DNA of 5,470 nucleotides from Paludibacteraceae bacterium (GTDB lineage Bacteria; Bacteroidota; Bacteroidia; Bacteroidales; Paludibacteraceae), in NCBI GenBank assembly GCA_904502115.1, contig CAJGDW010000100.1:1-5470 (forward strand), in the 5' to 3' direction. Both the position numbers and the translations under genes were made by a program. How positions within the stretch are numbered: position 1 is the first letter of the stretch; the number at the start of each line of letters is the position of its first letter. Positions 1 through 5,470 of the stretch are shown piece after piece. The notes below the pieces were generated by a model. The model searched no databases. It had not been told where the DNA came from and saw nothing but the letters and a program-made list of their open reading frames with translations.

Positions 1-200
1 GACCAGCATGTGCCGTCAATCATCTGATCGCGCGGAGCCAGTGTCCATCCTTCGTTGCGCGCATCAAAAGAACTGGGTAAAGTAGTTCGCTCGTGTACTA
101 TTTGGTATTTGTGAAAGTTGTCAATGGGTTTAACGTAACCTTTTGCCATGAGTGGAGCAAAAAACCCAATACAAAGTAGGACCGTAATTAGTTTTTTCAT
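1..200 (-). CDS. Secreted papain-like (C1 family) cysteine peptidase, N-terminal fragment
   Basis: Reading leftward from the ATG at 200-198 gives 66 uninterrupted codons plus two bases before the window edge, so only the N-terminus is visible. Residues 1-19 look like a signal peptide: MKK, then a hydrophobic stretch, then A19 as a likely signal peptidase I site. There is no proper lipobox. Residues 41-66 read LPSSFDAR..GW..APRDQ.....GTCW, which matches the start of mature papain-type enzymes. Q59 would be the oxyanion-hole glutamine and C65 the nucleophile, with the same six-residue spacing as Q19 and C25 of papain. Only about 20 residues separate the signal from this motif, so there is no long N-terminal propeptide. 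The product probably acts in the periplasm or outside the cell. The catalytic His and Asn lie outside the window, so activity is inferred. The start lies 3 bases after the stop of the PgpH-like gene, which implies cotranscription. Substrate is unknown. Confidence 0.8.
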   Translation of the reverse strand, partial: MKKLITVLLCIGFFAPLMAKGYVKPIDNFHKYQIVHERTTLPSSFDARNEGWTLAPRDQMIDGTCW

Positions 201-203
201 CTT

Positions 204-2297
204 TTAGTTGCGTTTTGTTTCTACGTCTTTTTTTAGTTCTGGATAGGCAATACGTGTGTGGTATATATTGGCTAGTTTTTCCTTTAGAATTTCTTTTGCG
301 GTAGTAATCTCGCGAAGTGTAATTGGTGCGTTATCTAAATAATGATCCGCTACAATGCCATTTACCAACTTCTCTACTAAATTATCAATGCTTTCGTCGG
401 TATATTCGTTCAAACTGCGCGATGCCGCTTCTATGGTGTCGCATAACATTACAATGGCCATCTCTTTGGTATGAGGATTGGGTCCTTGGTAAGTAAATTG
501 TGCTGCATCGGGTTTTTCGTTCGGATGATTATTGCACCATTCGTTGTAAAAATAACGTGTCATACTTAAACCATGGTGCGTTTCTATAAACTCAACAATG
601 CTGTTAGGGAGTCGGGCATCTTTGGCCATTCGTACTCCATCAGAAACGTGTTGCCTGATAATTTGGGCGCTGGCCTCGGGTGTTAAATATTGATGTGGGT
701 TATTCCCTTTTGCTTGGTTCTCTACAAAAAACGCGGGGTTTTGAATCTTGCCTATGTCATGGTAAAGCGCGCCCGTACGTGCTAGCATGGGGTTGCCACC
801 TAATTTATTGGCGATGTCACTGGCCAAATTTGCCACTTGCATGGAATGTTGGAAAGTACCAGGTGCATCTTCCGATAATTTACGCATGAGCGGACTATTG
901 ATGTCGCTTAACTCGATAAGGCGCATGTTGGAGATAAAACCAAAAGATAGTTCAATGATATAGACAAAAGGATATACCAATAACAGCAAAATACCATTCA
1001 ATCCAAAGAACGCAAATGTCCAAGCATTTATTTGCCCTTCGCCAATTGCGAGACTATATCCTAGGTATATAATACTATAGGTAATCAAAATGCAAATAGC
1101 GGCATTCACCAATTGAGAACGTTGTGATATGTTGCGAAGTGTGGCAATACACACCATTCCAACGGCTATCTGAAGCAACATAAATTCAAATGGTGCTGGA
1201 ACCAATAATGAATTAACTAAAATGGTGGTATTGAAGGCATATAACCCTGTTCGAGTATCAAAAAAGATACTGGAAATAATAAGGATAAGCGCATACGGAA
1301 TAATGTAAACACCCATGCTATTGTTTTTTACGACAGTAGCAGTAATGATGGTTGCCGTAACAATCATTCCTAATAGCAATGTAACAATGCGTTTTTTGGC
1401 AAAGTATTGCGGACGAAATAAACGCATGTATAGGTACAAGAAGAAGATAAAACAGAGCACTAATGCAACTTGTCCAATGGTAGTAGTAAGTTGCGTGTTG
1501 AATGTATTTTCTTGTTCGTCTTCTTGTTGGTTTTCTTTTTCGATGGATTCAATAATTTGGTATATCTCTGGGGTAACAATTTCGCCTTTGTCAATAATGC
1601 GTTCGCCAGCTTGTACCATACCCGATGTAACCGAGATGCTGTTTAACTCTTCGTTTTTAACCTTTAAACTAATTTCTTCGTTGTAGACCAAGTTGGGTGC
1701 CAGCCATTGCTCAAATTCCCAATTTTCTATAGGGACAATGGTATCCAATGCAGTTGGATAAACCTTTTTTAATTGATCAATTACTTGTTGGGTAGATAAA
1801 ATTTCGCTAAAAGCAAATGATTCACCAATCTTATTTTTAATAATAGTGATGTTGTTTACTTTTTTAACCTTGAATCGCTTGTATTCATCGTTAGAGATAA
1901 TGCCAATATTGTAAAACTTTTCAAGTTCCTTGCTAAGACTATTCAGTGTTGTTCTAGTTCTGTATTCGCTGTGAATAGGTGCTAGCACAACCTCCGATTT
2001 GCTTATCAATTCTTGTAGGATGGTTGTTTTAACAGAATCGTTAAAGTTGTAATAGGGGTGTTGTCTCTCTATAATGGCATTTCGTTCCTCTTTAAGCGCT
2101 TCGCTCGACTTATAAATAGGGAAGTCTTTTTTAGCAGTAAGCAAGTCGTATTGCCATGGTTTGCCCACTTCAAATTGGTATTGAAATTTGCTTTTTGTGG
2201 GCATGACGTATGTTATCGCTACAATACTAACGATAAAAAGTAGGGTCTTGTATATTTCATCAAAGATCCGCTTGCGTTTGCTAACTTCGCCTTTCAT
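204..2297 (-). CDS. PgpH/YqfF-type seven-transmembrane HD-domain phosphodiesterase (predicted c-di-AMP hydrolase)
   Basis: This 697-residue membrane protein has the full architecture of the 7TMR-HD family. A first membrane helix (about 18-33) is followed by a large extracytoplasmic region (about 34-270, the 7TMR-HDED position), a cluster of about six hydrophobic helices (about 273-452), and a cytoplasmic HD domain (about 480-690). The HD metal ligands and signature are visible: H484 in QHSMQ, HDIG at 513-516, H550, HH at 574-575 in ETHHG, and D620 in MLCD. Length and order match Listeria PgpH and Bacillus YqfF, which hydrolyse cyclic di-AMP. Substrate here is inferred from that homology; other HD-domain nucleotide substrates cannot be excluded. 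The ATG at 2297 is 2 bases after the DUF3467 stop, and the stop is 3 bases before the peptidase start, so it is the middle gene of a probable operon. No frameshift or missing catalytic residue is seen. I give no symbol because naming in this phylum is not settled. Confidence 0.9.
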   Translation of the reverse strand: MKGEVSKRKRIFDEIYKTLLFIVSIVAITYVMPTKSKFQYQFEVGKPWQYDLLTAKKDFPIYKSSEALKEERNAIIERQHPYYNFNDSVKTTILQELISKSEVVLAPIHSEYRTRTTLNSLSKELEKFYNIGIISNDEYKRFKVKKVNNITIIKNKIGESFAFSEILSTQQVIDQLKKVYPTALDTIVPIENWEFEQWLAPNLVYNEEISLKVKNEELNSISVTSGMVQAGERIIDKGEIVTPEIYQIIESIEKENQQEDEQENTFNTQLTTTIGQVALVLCFIFFLYLYMRLFRPQYFAKKRIVTLLLGMIVTATIITATVVKNNSMGVYIIPYALILIISSIFFDTRTGLYAFNTTILVNSLLVPAPFEFMLLQIAVGMVCIATLRNISQRSQLVNAAICILITYSIIYLGYSLAIGEGQINAWTFAFFGLNGILLLLVYPFVYIIELSFGFISNMRLIELSDINSPLMRKLSEDAPGTFQHSMQVANLASDIANKLGGNPMLARTGALYHDIGKIQNPAFFVENQAKGNNPHQYLTPEASAQIIRQHVSDGVRMAKDARLPNSIVEFIETHHGLSMTRYFYNEWCNNHPNEKPDAAQFTYQGPNPHTKEMAIVMLCDTIEAASRSLNEYTDESIDNLVEKLVNGIVADHYLDNAPITLREITTAKEILKEKLANIYHTRIAYPELKKDVETKRN

Positions 2298-2299
2298 AT

Positions 2300-2611
2300 T
2301 TATGCTTCGCCTTTAAAACCGCTTAAACCGAATGGGATGTTTACTTTGTTGCCAGGAATATCGATTTCGCCAAATTTAGCTTCGTATTTAGCAATGTTCT
2401 CTTGCAAAATAAGCGATAAGCGTTTGGCTTGTTCTGTGTTTAGGATAATGCGCGATTGTACTTTGGCCTTAGGTACACCAGGCATGTTGCGCACAAAGTC
2501 GATGATGAACTCGCTCGATGAATGAGCTACAATGGCCATGTTGGCGTAAGTACCTTCCGATACATTCTCGGGCAATTCAATGGTAAGTTGCGATTTATTT
2601 TCTTCTTTCAT
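2300..2611 (-). CDS. DUF3467 family protein
   Basis: This 103-residue soluble protein has no signal peptide or membrane segment. It resembles the DUF3467 family: an N-terminal beta-rich segment (LTIELPENVSEGTYANMAIV, about 9-28), then HSSSEFIIDFVRNMPG (about 30-45), a K-A-K-V-x-SRIIL segment (about 48-57), and a helix with QAKRL and NIAKYEAKFGEI (about 61-84). The length is typical of the family. The molecular function is not known. From memory, in many Bacteroidota the homologue lies directly after rpoC and close to rpsL; here it is next to rpsL but on the opposite strand and leads an operon with the PgpH-like gene. The start at 2611 is chosen because it precedes the conserved region by a few residues and lies about 35 bases downstream of a -7-like box. 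Family assignment is fairly secure; function is not assignable. Confidence 0.85.
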   Translation of the reverse strand: MKEENKSQLTIELPENVSEGTYANMAIVAHSSSEFIIDFVRNMPGVPKAKVQSRIILNTEQAKRLSLILQENIAKYEAKFGEIDIPGNKVNIPFGLSGFKGEA

Positions 2612-2646
2612 GTTATATATATTTTATATAATAAGGTATATAGAGT

Positions 2647-2655
2647 GCAAATATA
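2647..2655 (-). promoter_or_regulatory. Candidate -7 promoter box for the DUF3467-PgpH-peptidase operon
   Basis: On the minus strand 2655-2647 reads TATATTTGC, a full match to the Bacteroidota -7 consensus TAnnTTTG. The start codon of the DUF3467 gene is 36 bases downstream, which gives a leader of about 30 bases that is almost entirely A and T. No TTTG is present 19-21 bases upstream; the expected -33 position reads CACT. The promoter therefore rests on the -7 box and its position alone. A poly-A tract (poly-T on the plus strand, 2660-2666) lies in the spacer. Confidence 0.5.
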
Positions 2656-2698
2656 ATACTTTTTTTGACGAATGGAGTGTTTTTGTTTAATCGTTAAA

Positions 2699-2727
2699 TC
2701 GTTTAAACGTTGCGAAGCAACAAACGA
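2699..2727. repeat. Inverted repeat (bulged hairpin) between the divergent promoters
   Basis: TCGTTT (2699-2704) pairs with AAACGA (2722-2727), and GTTGC (2709-2713) pairs with GCAAC (2717-2721) around a GAA loop. The only unpaired bases in the arms are AAAC (2705-2708), giving 11 base pairs with one bulge. The left part also forms the perfect palindrome CGTTTAAACG (2700-2709). It lies upstream of both promoters, so it is not a terminator of either unit. It could be an operator, an interspersed repeat, or a remnant; the sequence alone does not decide. Confidence 0.5.
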
Positions 2728-2743
2728 CAAGCGACAGGCGACA
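2723..2743. repeat. Three tandem heptamers of the form (A/G)(A/G)CGACA
   Basis: The units AACGACA, AGCGACA and GGCGACA follow one another without gaps at 2723-2729, 2730-2736 and 2737-2743, differing only in the first two bases. They overlap the right arm of the adjacent inverted repeat and end 35 bases before the TTTG box of the rpsL promoter. No reading frame runs through them. Tandem protein-binding sites or a low-complexity intergenic repeat are both possible. Confidence 0.5.
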
Positions 2744-2778
2744 ATTAAAACACATGATAATAAAAAAGTTACAGAATG

Positions 2779-2810
2779 TTTGGTGGATTAATTTTCTTTT
2801 CGTACCTTTG
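2779..2810 (+). promoter_or_regulatory. Bacteroidota-type promoter of the rpsL-rpsG-fusA operon
   Basis: A TTTG box at 2779-2782 is followed after exactly 20 bases by TACCTTTG at 2803-2810. This matches the TTTG-N19-21-TAnnTTTG promoter known for the primary sigma factor of Bacteroides and relatives. Transcription is expected to begin about 5-8 bases beyond the second box, near 2815-2818, giving a leader of roughly 55 bases before the rpsL ATG. No other full match to this consensus was seen upstream of rpsL. Confidence 0.8.
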
Positions 2811-2815
2811 CAACC

Positions 2816-2870
2816 CAAATTCGTATACAAGACAAAAATTTATATAATAAACTAACTAAACAAATTACAA
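2816..2870 (+). promoter_or_regulatory. A-rich rpsL leader without Shine-Dalgarno sequence
   Basis: The predicted leader is rich in A and T and ends in ACTAACTAAACAAATTACAA directly before the ATG. No GGAGG-like sequence occurs in the last 20 bases, and the starts of rpsG and fusA are likewise A-rich and lack one. This agrees with what is known of Bacteroidota, where strongly translated genes use unstructured A-rich leaders instead of anti-Shine-Dalgarno pairing. The leader start is inferred from the promoter position. Confidence 0.55.
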
Positions 2871-3275
2871 ATGCCTACTATTCAGCAATTAGTAAGAAAA
2901 GGAAGAACAGCATTGACTGAAAAGAGCACAGCTCCTGCACTTGATGCTTGTCCTCAACGTCGTGGTGTTTGTGTAAGAGTTTACACAACAACCCCTAAAA
3001 AACCTAACTCAGCATTGCGTAAAGTAGCCCGTGTACGTTTGACCAACCAAAAAGAGGTGAACTCTTACATTCCAGGTGAAGGTCACAACTTGCAAGAGCA
3101 CTCAATCGTAATGATTCGTGGTGGCCGTGTTAAAGACCTACCAGGTGTACGTTATCACATTGTACGTGGTACTTTGGATACCGCTGGTGTAGCTAACCGT
3201 ACTCAACGTCGTTCTAAATACGGAGCTAAACGTCCTAAAGCAGGTGCAGCGCCCGCAGCAAAAGGTAAAAAATAA
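2871..3275 (+). CDS. rpsL: 30S ribosomal protein S12
   Basis: S12 sits at the interface side of the 30S subunit and contributes to the decoding centre. The 134-residue product is colinear with E. coli S12 over its whole length: PTIQQLVRKGR at the N-terminus, CPQRRGVCVRVYTTTPKKPNSALRK (27-51), GEGHNLQEHS (69-78) and RGGRVKDLPGVRYH (83-96). Lysines 43 and 88, whose substitution gives streptomycin resistance in many bacteria, are both wild type. D89, the residue methylthiolated by RimO in E. coli, is present. About ten extra residues follow the conserved KRPKA end, rich in Ala and Lys (AGAAPAAKGKK). The MPT start agrees with the family. It is the first gene of the str operon, driven by the promoter at 2779-2810, with rpsG 129 bases downstream. 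Confidence 0.98.
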   Translation: MPTIQQLVRKGRTALTEKSTAPALDACPQRRGVCVRVYTTTPKKPNSALRKVARVRLTNQKEVNSYIPGEGHNLQEHSIVMIRGGRVKDLPGVRYHIVRGTLDTAGVANRTQRRSKYGAKRPKAGAAPAAKGKK

Positions 3276-3286
3276 GAAATTCAAAC

Positions 3287-3308
3287 AACAGTAGTTATTA
3301 ATACTGTT
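3287..3308 (+). promoter_or_regulatory. Hairpin at the start of the rpsL-rpsG spacer
   Basis: AACAGTA (3287-3293) and TACTGTT (3302-3308) form a perfect 7-pair stem around an 8-base loop, starting 12 bases after the rpsL stop. Only two further T residues follow the stem (3309-3310) before a G, and the stem is AT-rich, so it is a poor intrinsic terminator. It may serve in RNA processing, partial attenuation or protection of the upstream message, or be part of a protein-binding site. Its function is not shown. Confidence 0.4.
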
Positions 3309-3338
3309 TTGTATTGGAGCTAACATAGGTTGAGTAAA

Positions 3339-3377
3339 TTGGTTCGGCGGAATCAGTTGAAGACGAAAGGCAACCAA
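3339..3377 (+). promoter_or_regulatory. Candidate structured element before rpsG, possible S7 feedback site
   Basis: TTGGTT (3339-3344) can pair with AACCAA (3372-3377), closing a 27-base purine-rich interior (CGGCGG..GAAGACGAAAGGC). The element lies 27 bases upstream of the rpsG ATG, in the same gene interval where S7 binds the str mRNA in E. coli to repress its own translation. I see no base-for-base similarity to the E. coli target, so the assignment rests on position and a single short stem. No second full promoter consensus was seen in the spacer. Confidence 0.3.
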
Positions 3378-3404
3378 ACACAAAACGGATAATTTTTTTA
3401 AACA

Positions 3405-3881
3405 ATGAGAAAAGCGAAACCTAAAAAAAGGATCGTACTTCCTGATCCTATTTTCGGCGATGTAATGGTTACTAAATTTGTAAACCATTTAATGTATGAC
3501 GGTAAAAAATCTACCGCATTCACCATTTTCTATTCTGCTCTTGAAAATGTAAAAGGTAAAATGTCTAACGAAGACAAACCAGCGCTTGAAATTTGGAAAA
3601 AAGCTTTGGAAAACATCACTCCTCAAGTAGAGGTTAAATCTCGTCGTATCGGTGGTGCTACTTTCCAAGTTCCTACTGAGATTCGTCCCGAAAGAAAAGA
3701 ATCTATTTCTATGAAAAACTTAATTCAGTACGCTCGTAAAAGAGGCGGTAAAACCATGGCAGACAAACTAGCTGCAGAAATCATGGATGCCTACAACATG
3801 CAAGGTGCTGCATTTAAGCGTAAAGAAGATATGCACAAAATGGCAGAAGCTAACCGTGCATTTGCTCACTTCCGTTTTTAA
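3405..3881 (+). CDS. rpsG: 30S ribosomal protein S7
   Basis: S7 binds the 3' major domain of 16S rRNA, starts assembly of the 30S head, and contacts the E-site tRNA. The 158-residue product has the family hallmarks in order: DPIFGDVMVTKFVNHLMYDGKK (14-35), NITPQVEVKSRRIGGATFQVP (70-90), RPERKESISMKNLI (94-107), RKRGGKTMADKLAAEIMDAY (111-130) and the AEANRAFAHFRF end (147-158). The length matches bacterial S7 (about 155-158). The start MRKAKPKKRI is basic as expected and is preceded by A/T-rich sequence without a Shine-Dalgarno motif. It is the second gene of the str operon, and fusA begins 20 bases after its stop. In E. coli S7 is the translational repressor of this operon; whether that holds here is unknown. 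Confidence 0.98.
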   Translation: MRKAKPKKRIVLPDPIFGDVMVTKFVNHLMYDGKKSTAFTIFYSALENVKGKMSNEDKPALEIWKKALENITPQVEVKSRRIGGATFQVPTEIRPERKESISMKNLIQYARKRGGKTMADKLAAEIMDAYNMQGAAFKRKEDMHKMAEANRAFAHFRF

Positions 3882-3901
3882 TCAAGAAATAATATACAAC
3901 A

Positions 3902-5470
3902 ATGGCTAAAGCAGATTTAAAATTTACTAGAAATATTGGTATTATGGCGCACATTGACGCCGGTAAAACCACTACTTCTGAACGTATTTTGTTCTATACT
4001 GGTTTGACTCACAAAATCGGTGAGGTACACGATGGTGCTGCTACCATGGACTGGATGGAACAAGAACAAGAACGTGGTATTACCATTACCTCTGCCGCTA
4101 CTACCACTTTCTGGAAATACAACGATAACAAATATAAAATCAACTTGATTGACACCCCAGGGCACGTTGACTTTACTGTAGAGGTAGAACGTTCTCTTCG
4201 TATCTTGGACGGTGCTGTTGCTGCTTTCTGTGCAGTAGGTGGTGTAGAACCTCAATCAGAAACCGTATGGCGTCAAGCTGATAAATATAGCGTTCCTCGT
4301 ATCGGTTACGTTAACAAAATGGACCGTTCGGGTGCCGACTTCTACGACGTAGTTCGTCAAGTAAAAGAAGTATTGGGCGCTAACCCAGTAGCTATTCAAA
4401 TTCCAATCGGTGCCGAAGAAACTTTCAAAGGCGTAGTTGACTTGGTTAAAATGAAAGCTATCGTTTGGAACAACGAAACCATGGGTGCTGACTACTCTGT
4501 AGAAGAAATTCCAGCAGACTTGCAAGCAGAAGCCGAAGAATGGCGTGCTAAAATGTTGGATTCTATCGCAGAATTTGACGATGCATTGATGGAAAAATAT
4601 TTCGAAGATCCAGAAACCATCACCGAAGATGAAATCAAAGTTGCTATCCGTAAAGGTACTTTGAGTATGTCGATGACTCCTATGATTTGTGGTTCTTCTT
4701 TCAAAAATAAAGGTGTACAAACCATGTTGGACGCTGTTTGTTCGTATCTTCCTTCTCCATTGGATACCGAAGAAATCATCGGTCACGCAGCAGACGACGA
4801 AAACGAACAAATCGTACGTCATCCAAACGAAGACGAACCTTTGTGTGCATTGGCGTTTAAGATCGCTACCGACCCATATGTAGGTCGTTTGTGCTTCTTC
4901 CGTGTTTACTCTGGTAAATTGGATGCTGGTTCTTACGTATTCAACTCTCGTTCGGGTAAAAAAGAACGTATCTCGCGTATCTTCCAAATGCACTCAAACA
5001 AACAAAACCCTGTAGATTGCATCTCAGCTGGTGATATTGGTGCAGGTGTAGGTTTCAAAGATATCCGTACTGGTGATACTTTGTGTAGCGAAGATGCTCC
5101 AATGACTTTGGAATCGATCGACTTCCCAGATCCAGTGATCGGTATCGCTATCGAGCCTAAAACTCAAAAAGACATCGATAAATTGGGTAACGGTTTGGCT
5201 AAATTGGCCGAAGAAGACCCAACCTTTACCGTACGTACCGACGAACAATCGGGTCAAACCATCATTAGCGGTATGGGTGAGTTGCACTTGGAAATCATTA
5301 TCGACCGTCTAAAACGCGAATTTAAAGTAGAATGTAATCAAGGTCGTCCTCAAGTATCGTACAAAGAAGCTATTACCAATACTGTTGACTTGCGCGAAGT
5401 TTACAAAAAACAATCGGGTGGTCGTGGTAAATTTGCCGATATGGTATTGAAAGTAGGTCCTGCTGACGAA
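3902..5470 (+). CDS. fusA: Translation elongation factor G (EF-G), C-terminally cut by window end
   Basis: EF-G is the GTPase that moves tRNAs and mRNA through the ribosome after peptide bond formation, and with RRF it splits ribosomes for recycling. The reading frame is open for 523 codons to the last base, so about three quarters of the usual ~700 residues are present. Visible motifs are G1 AHIDAGKT (16-23), switch I RGITI (58-62), G3 DTPGH (84-88) with the catalytic H88, and G4 NKMD (138-141). Domain II begins near residue 310 and contains DPYVGRLCFFRVYSG (from 324). Domain III carries SGMGELHLEI (456-465), and GRPQVSYKEA (481-490) marks the entry to domain IV. The rest of domain IV and domain V lie beyond the window. 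Its place directly after rpsG marks it as the str-operon EF-G; Bacteroidota often carry a second EF-G paralogue elsewhere, and this one shows no loss of GTPase residues. Confidence 0.97.
   Translation, partial: MAKADLKFTRNIGIMAHIDAGKTTTSERILFYTGLTHKIGEVHDGAATMDWMEQEQERGITITSAATTTFWKYNDNKYKINLIDTPGHVDFTVEVERSLRILDGAVAAFCAVGGVEPQSETVWRQADKYSVPRIGYVNKMDRSGADFYDVVRQVKEVLGANPVAIQIPIGAEETFKGVVDLVKMKAIVWNNETMGADYSVEEIPADLQAEAEEWRAKMLDSIAEFDDALMEKYFEDPETITEDEIKVAIRKGTLSMSMTPMICGSSFKNKGVQTMLDAVCSYLPSPLDTEEIIGHAADDENEQIVRHPNEDEPLCALAFKIATDPYVGRLCFFRVYSGKLDAGSYVFNSRSGKKERISRIFQMHSNKQNPVDCISAGDIGAGVGFKDIRTGDTLCSEDAPMTLESIDFPDPVIGIAIEPKTQKDIDKLGNGLAKLAEEDPTFTVRTDEQSGQTIISGMGELHLEIIIDRLKREFKVECNQGRPQVSYKEAITNTVDLREVYKKQSGGRGKFADMVLKVGPADE

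Noticed and set aside
680..2243. Plus-strand frames at 680-889, 1315-1686 and 2058-2243
   Set aside because: All are antisense to the PgpH-like gene, whose domains are continuous over these spans; no family resemblance or start-site context.
2337..2525. Plus-strand 62-codon frame opposite the DUF3467 gene
   Set aside because: Antisense shadow of a recognised family member.
2723..2743. CRISPR-like or long tandem array
   Set aside because: Only three 7-base units without spacers and no cas genes; too short for an array.
3287..3310. Intrinsic terminator after rpsL
   Set aside because: The stem is AT-rich and followed by too few T residues; rpsG and fusA have no promoter match of their own in the spacer, so read-through is expected.
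3138..3488. Minus-strand 116-codon frame over the rpsL end, spacer and rpsG start
   Set aside because: It overlaps two certain ribosomal protein genes antisense and shows no recognisable domain.
4689..4883. Plus-strand 64-codon frame inside fusA in another frame
   Set aside because: Internal to EF-G in an alternative frame; no independent support.
3917..5287. Long open frames on the minus strand opposite fusA (3917-4255, 4256-4993, 4492-4779, 5024-5287)
   Set aside because: They lie fully antisense to a complete EF-G reading frame, their translations are of low complexity (rich in F, T, R, V) and resemble no family; they follow from the biased codon use of fusA.

Overview
The window looks like a chromosomal housekeeping locus of a member of the Bacteroidota. 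Three things support this. First, the divergent intergenic region carries the phylum-type promoter: a TTTG box 20 bases before a TACCTTTG -7 box, rather than TTGACA/TATAAT. Second, the start codons of the ribosomal genes have A-rich leaders without a Shine-Dalgarno sequence. Third, the window has a DUF3467 protein, a small family I know mainly from Bacteroidota. I cannot place it below phylum.

Layout: two divergent transcription units meet at an intergenic region of about 260 bases (2612-2870). Leftward (minus strand), the order of transcription is a DUF3467 protein (2611-2300), a seven-transmembrane HD-domain protein of the PgpH/YqfF type (2297-204), and the first 66 codons of a secreted papain-like cysteine peptidase (200-1, cut by the window edge). 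These three are separated by only 2 and 3 bases, so they very probably form one operon. Rightward (plus strand) is the str operon: rpsL (S12), rpsG (S7) and fusA (EF-G, 523 codons, cut by the right edge). They are spaced 129 and 20 bases apart.

Function: the rightward unit encodes two small-subunit ribosomal proteins and the translocation GTPase. S12 lies at the decoding site, S7 is the assembly initiator of the 30S head, and EF-G drives translocation. The leftward unit combines a predicted cyclic-di-AMP phosphodiesterase with a protein of unknown function and an exported peptidase; why they are linked is not evident.

The window is mostly ordinary. The points worth a second look are the short peptidase start at the left edge with its visible active-site region, the DUF3467-PgpH-peptidase linkage divergent from str, a hairpin and heptamer-repeat element between the two promoters, and the structured 129-base spacer between rpsL and rpsG, which sits where E. 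coli has its S7 feedback site. I saw no tRNA, rRNA, insertion sequence or CRISPR array, and no convincing evidence of a previously undescribed system.
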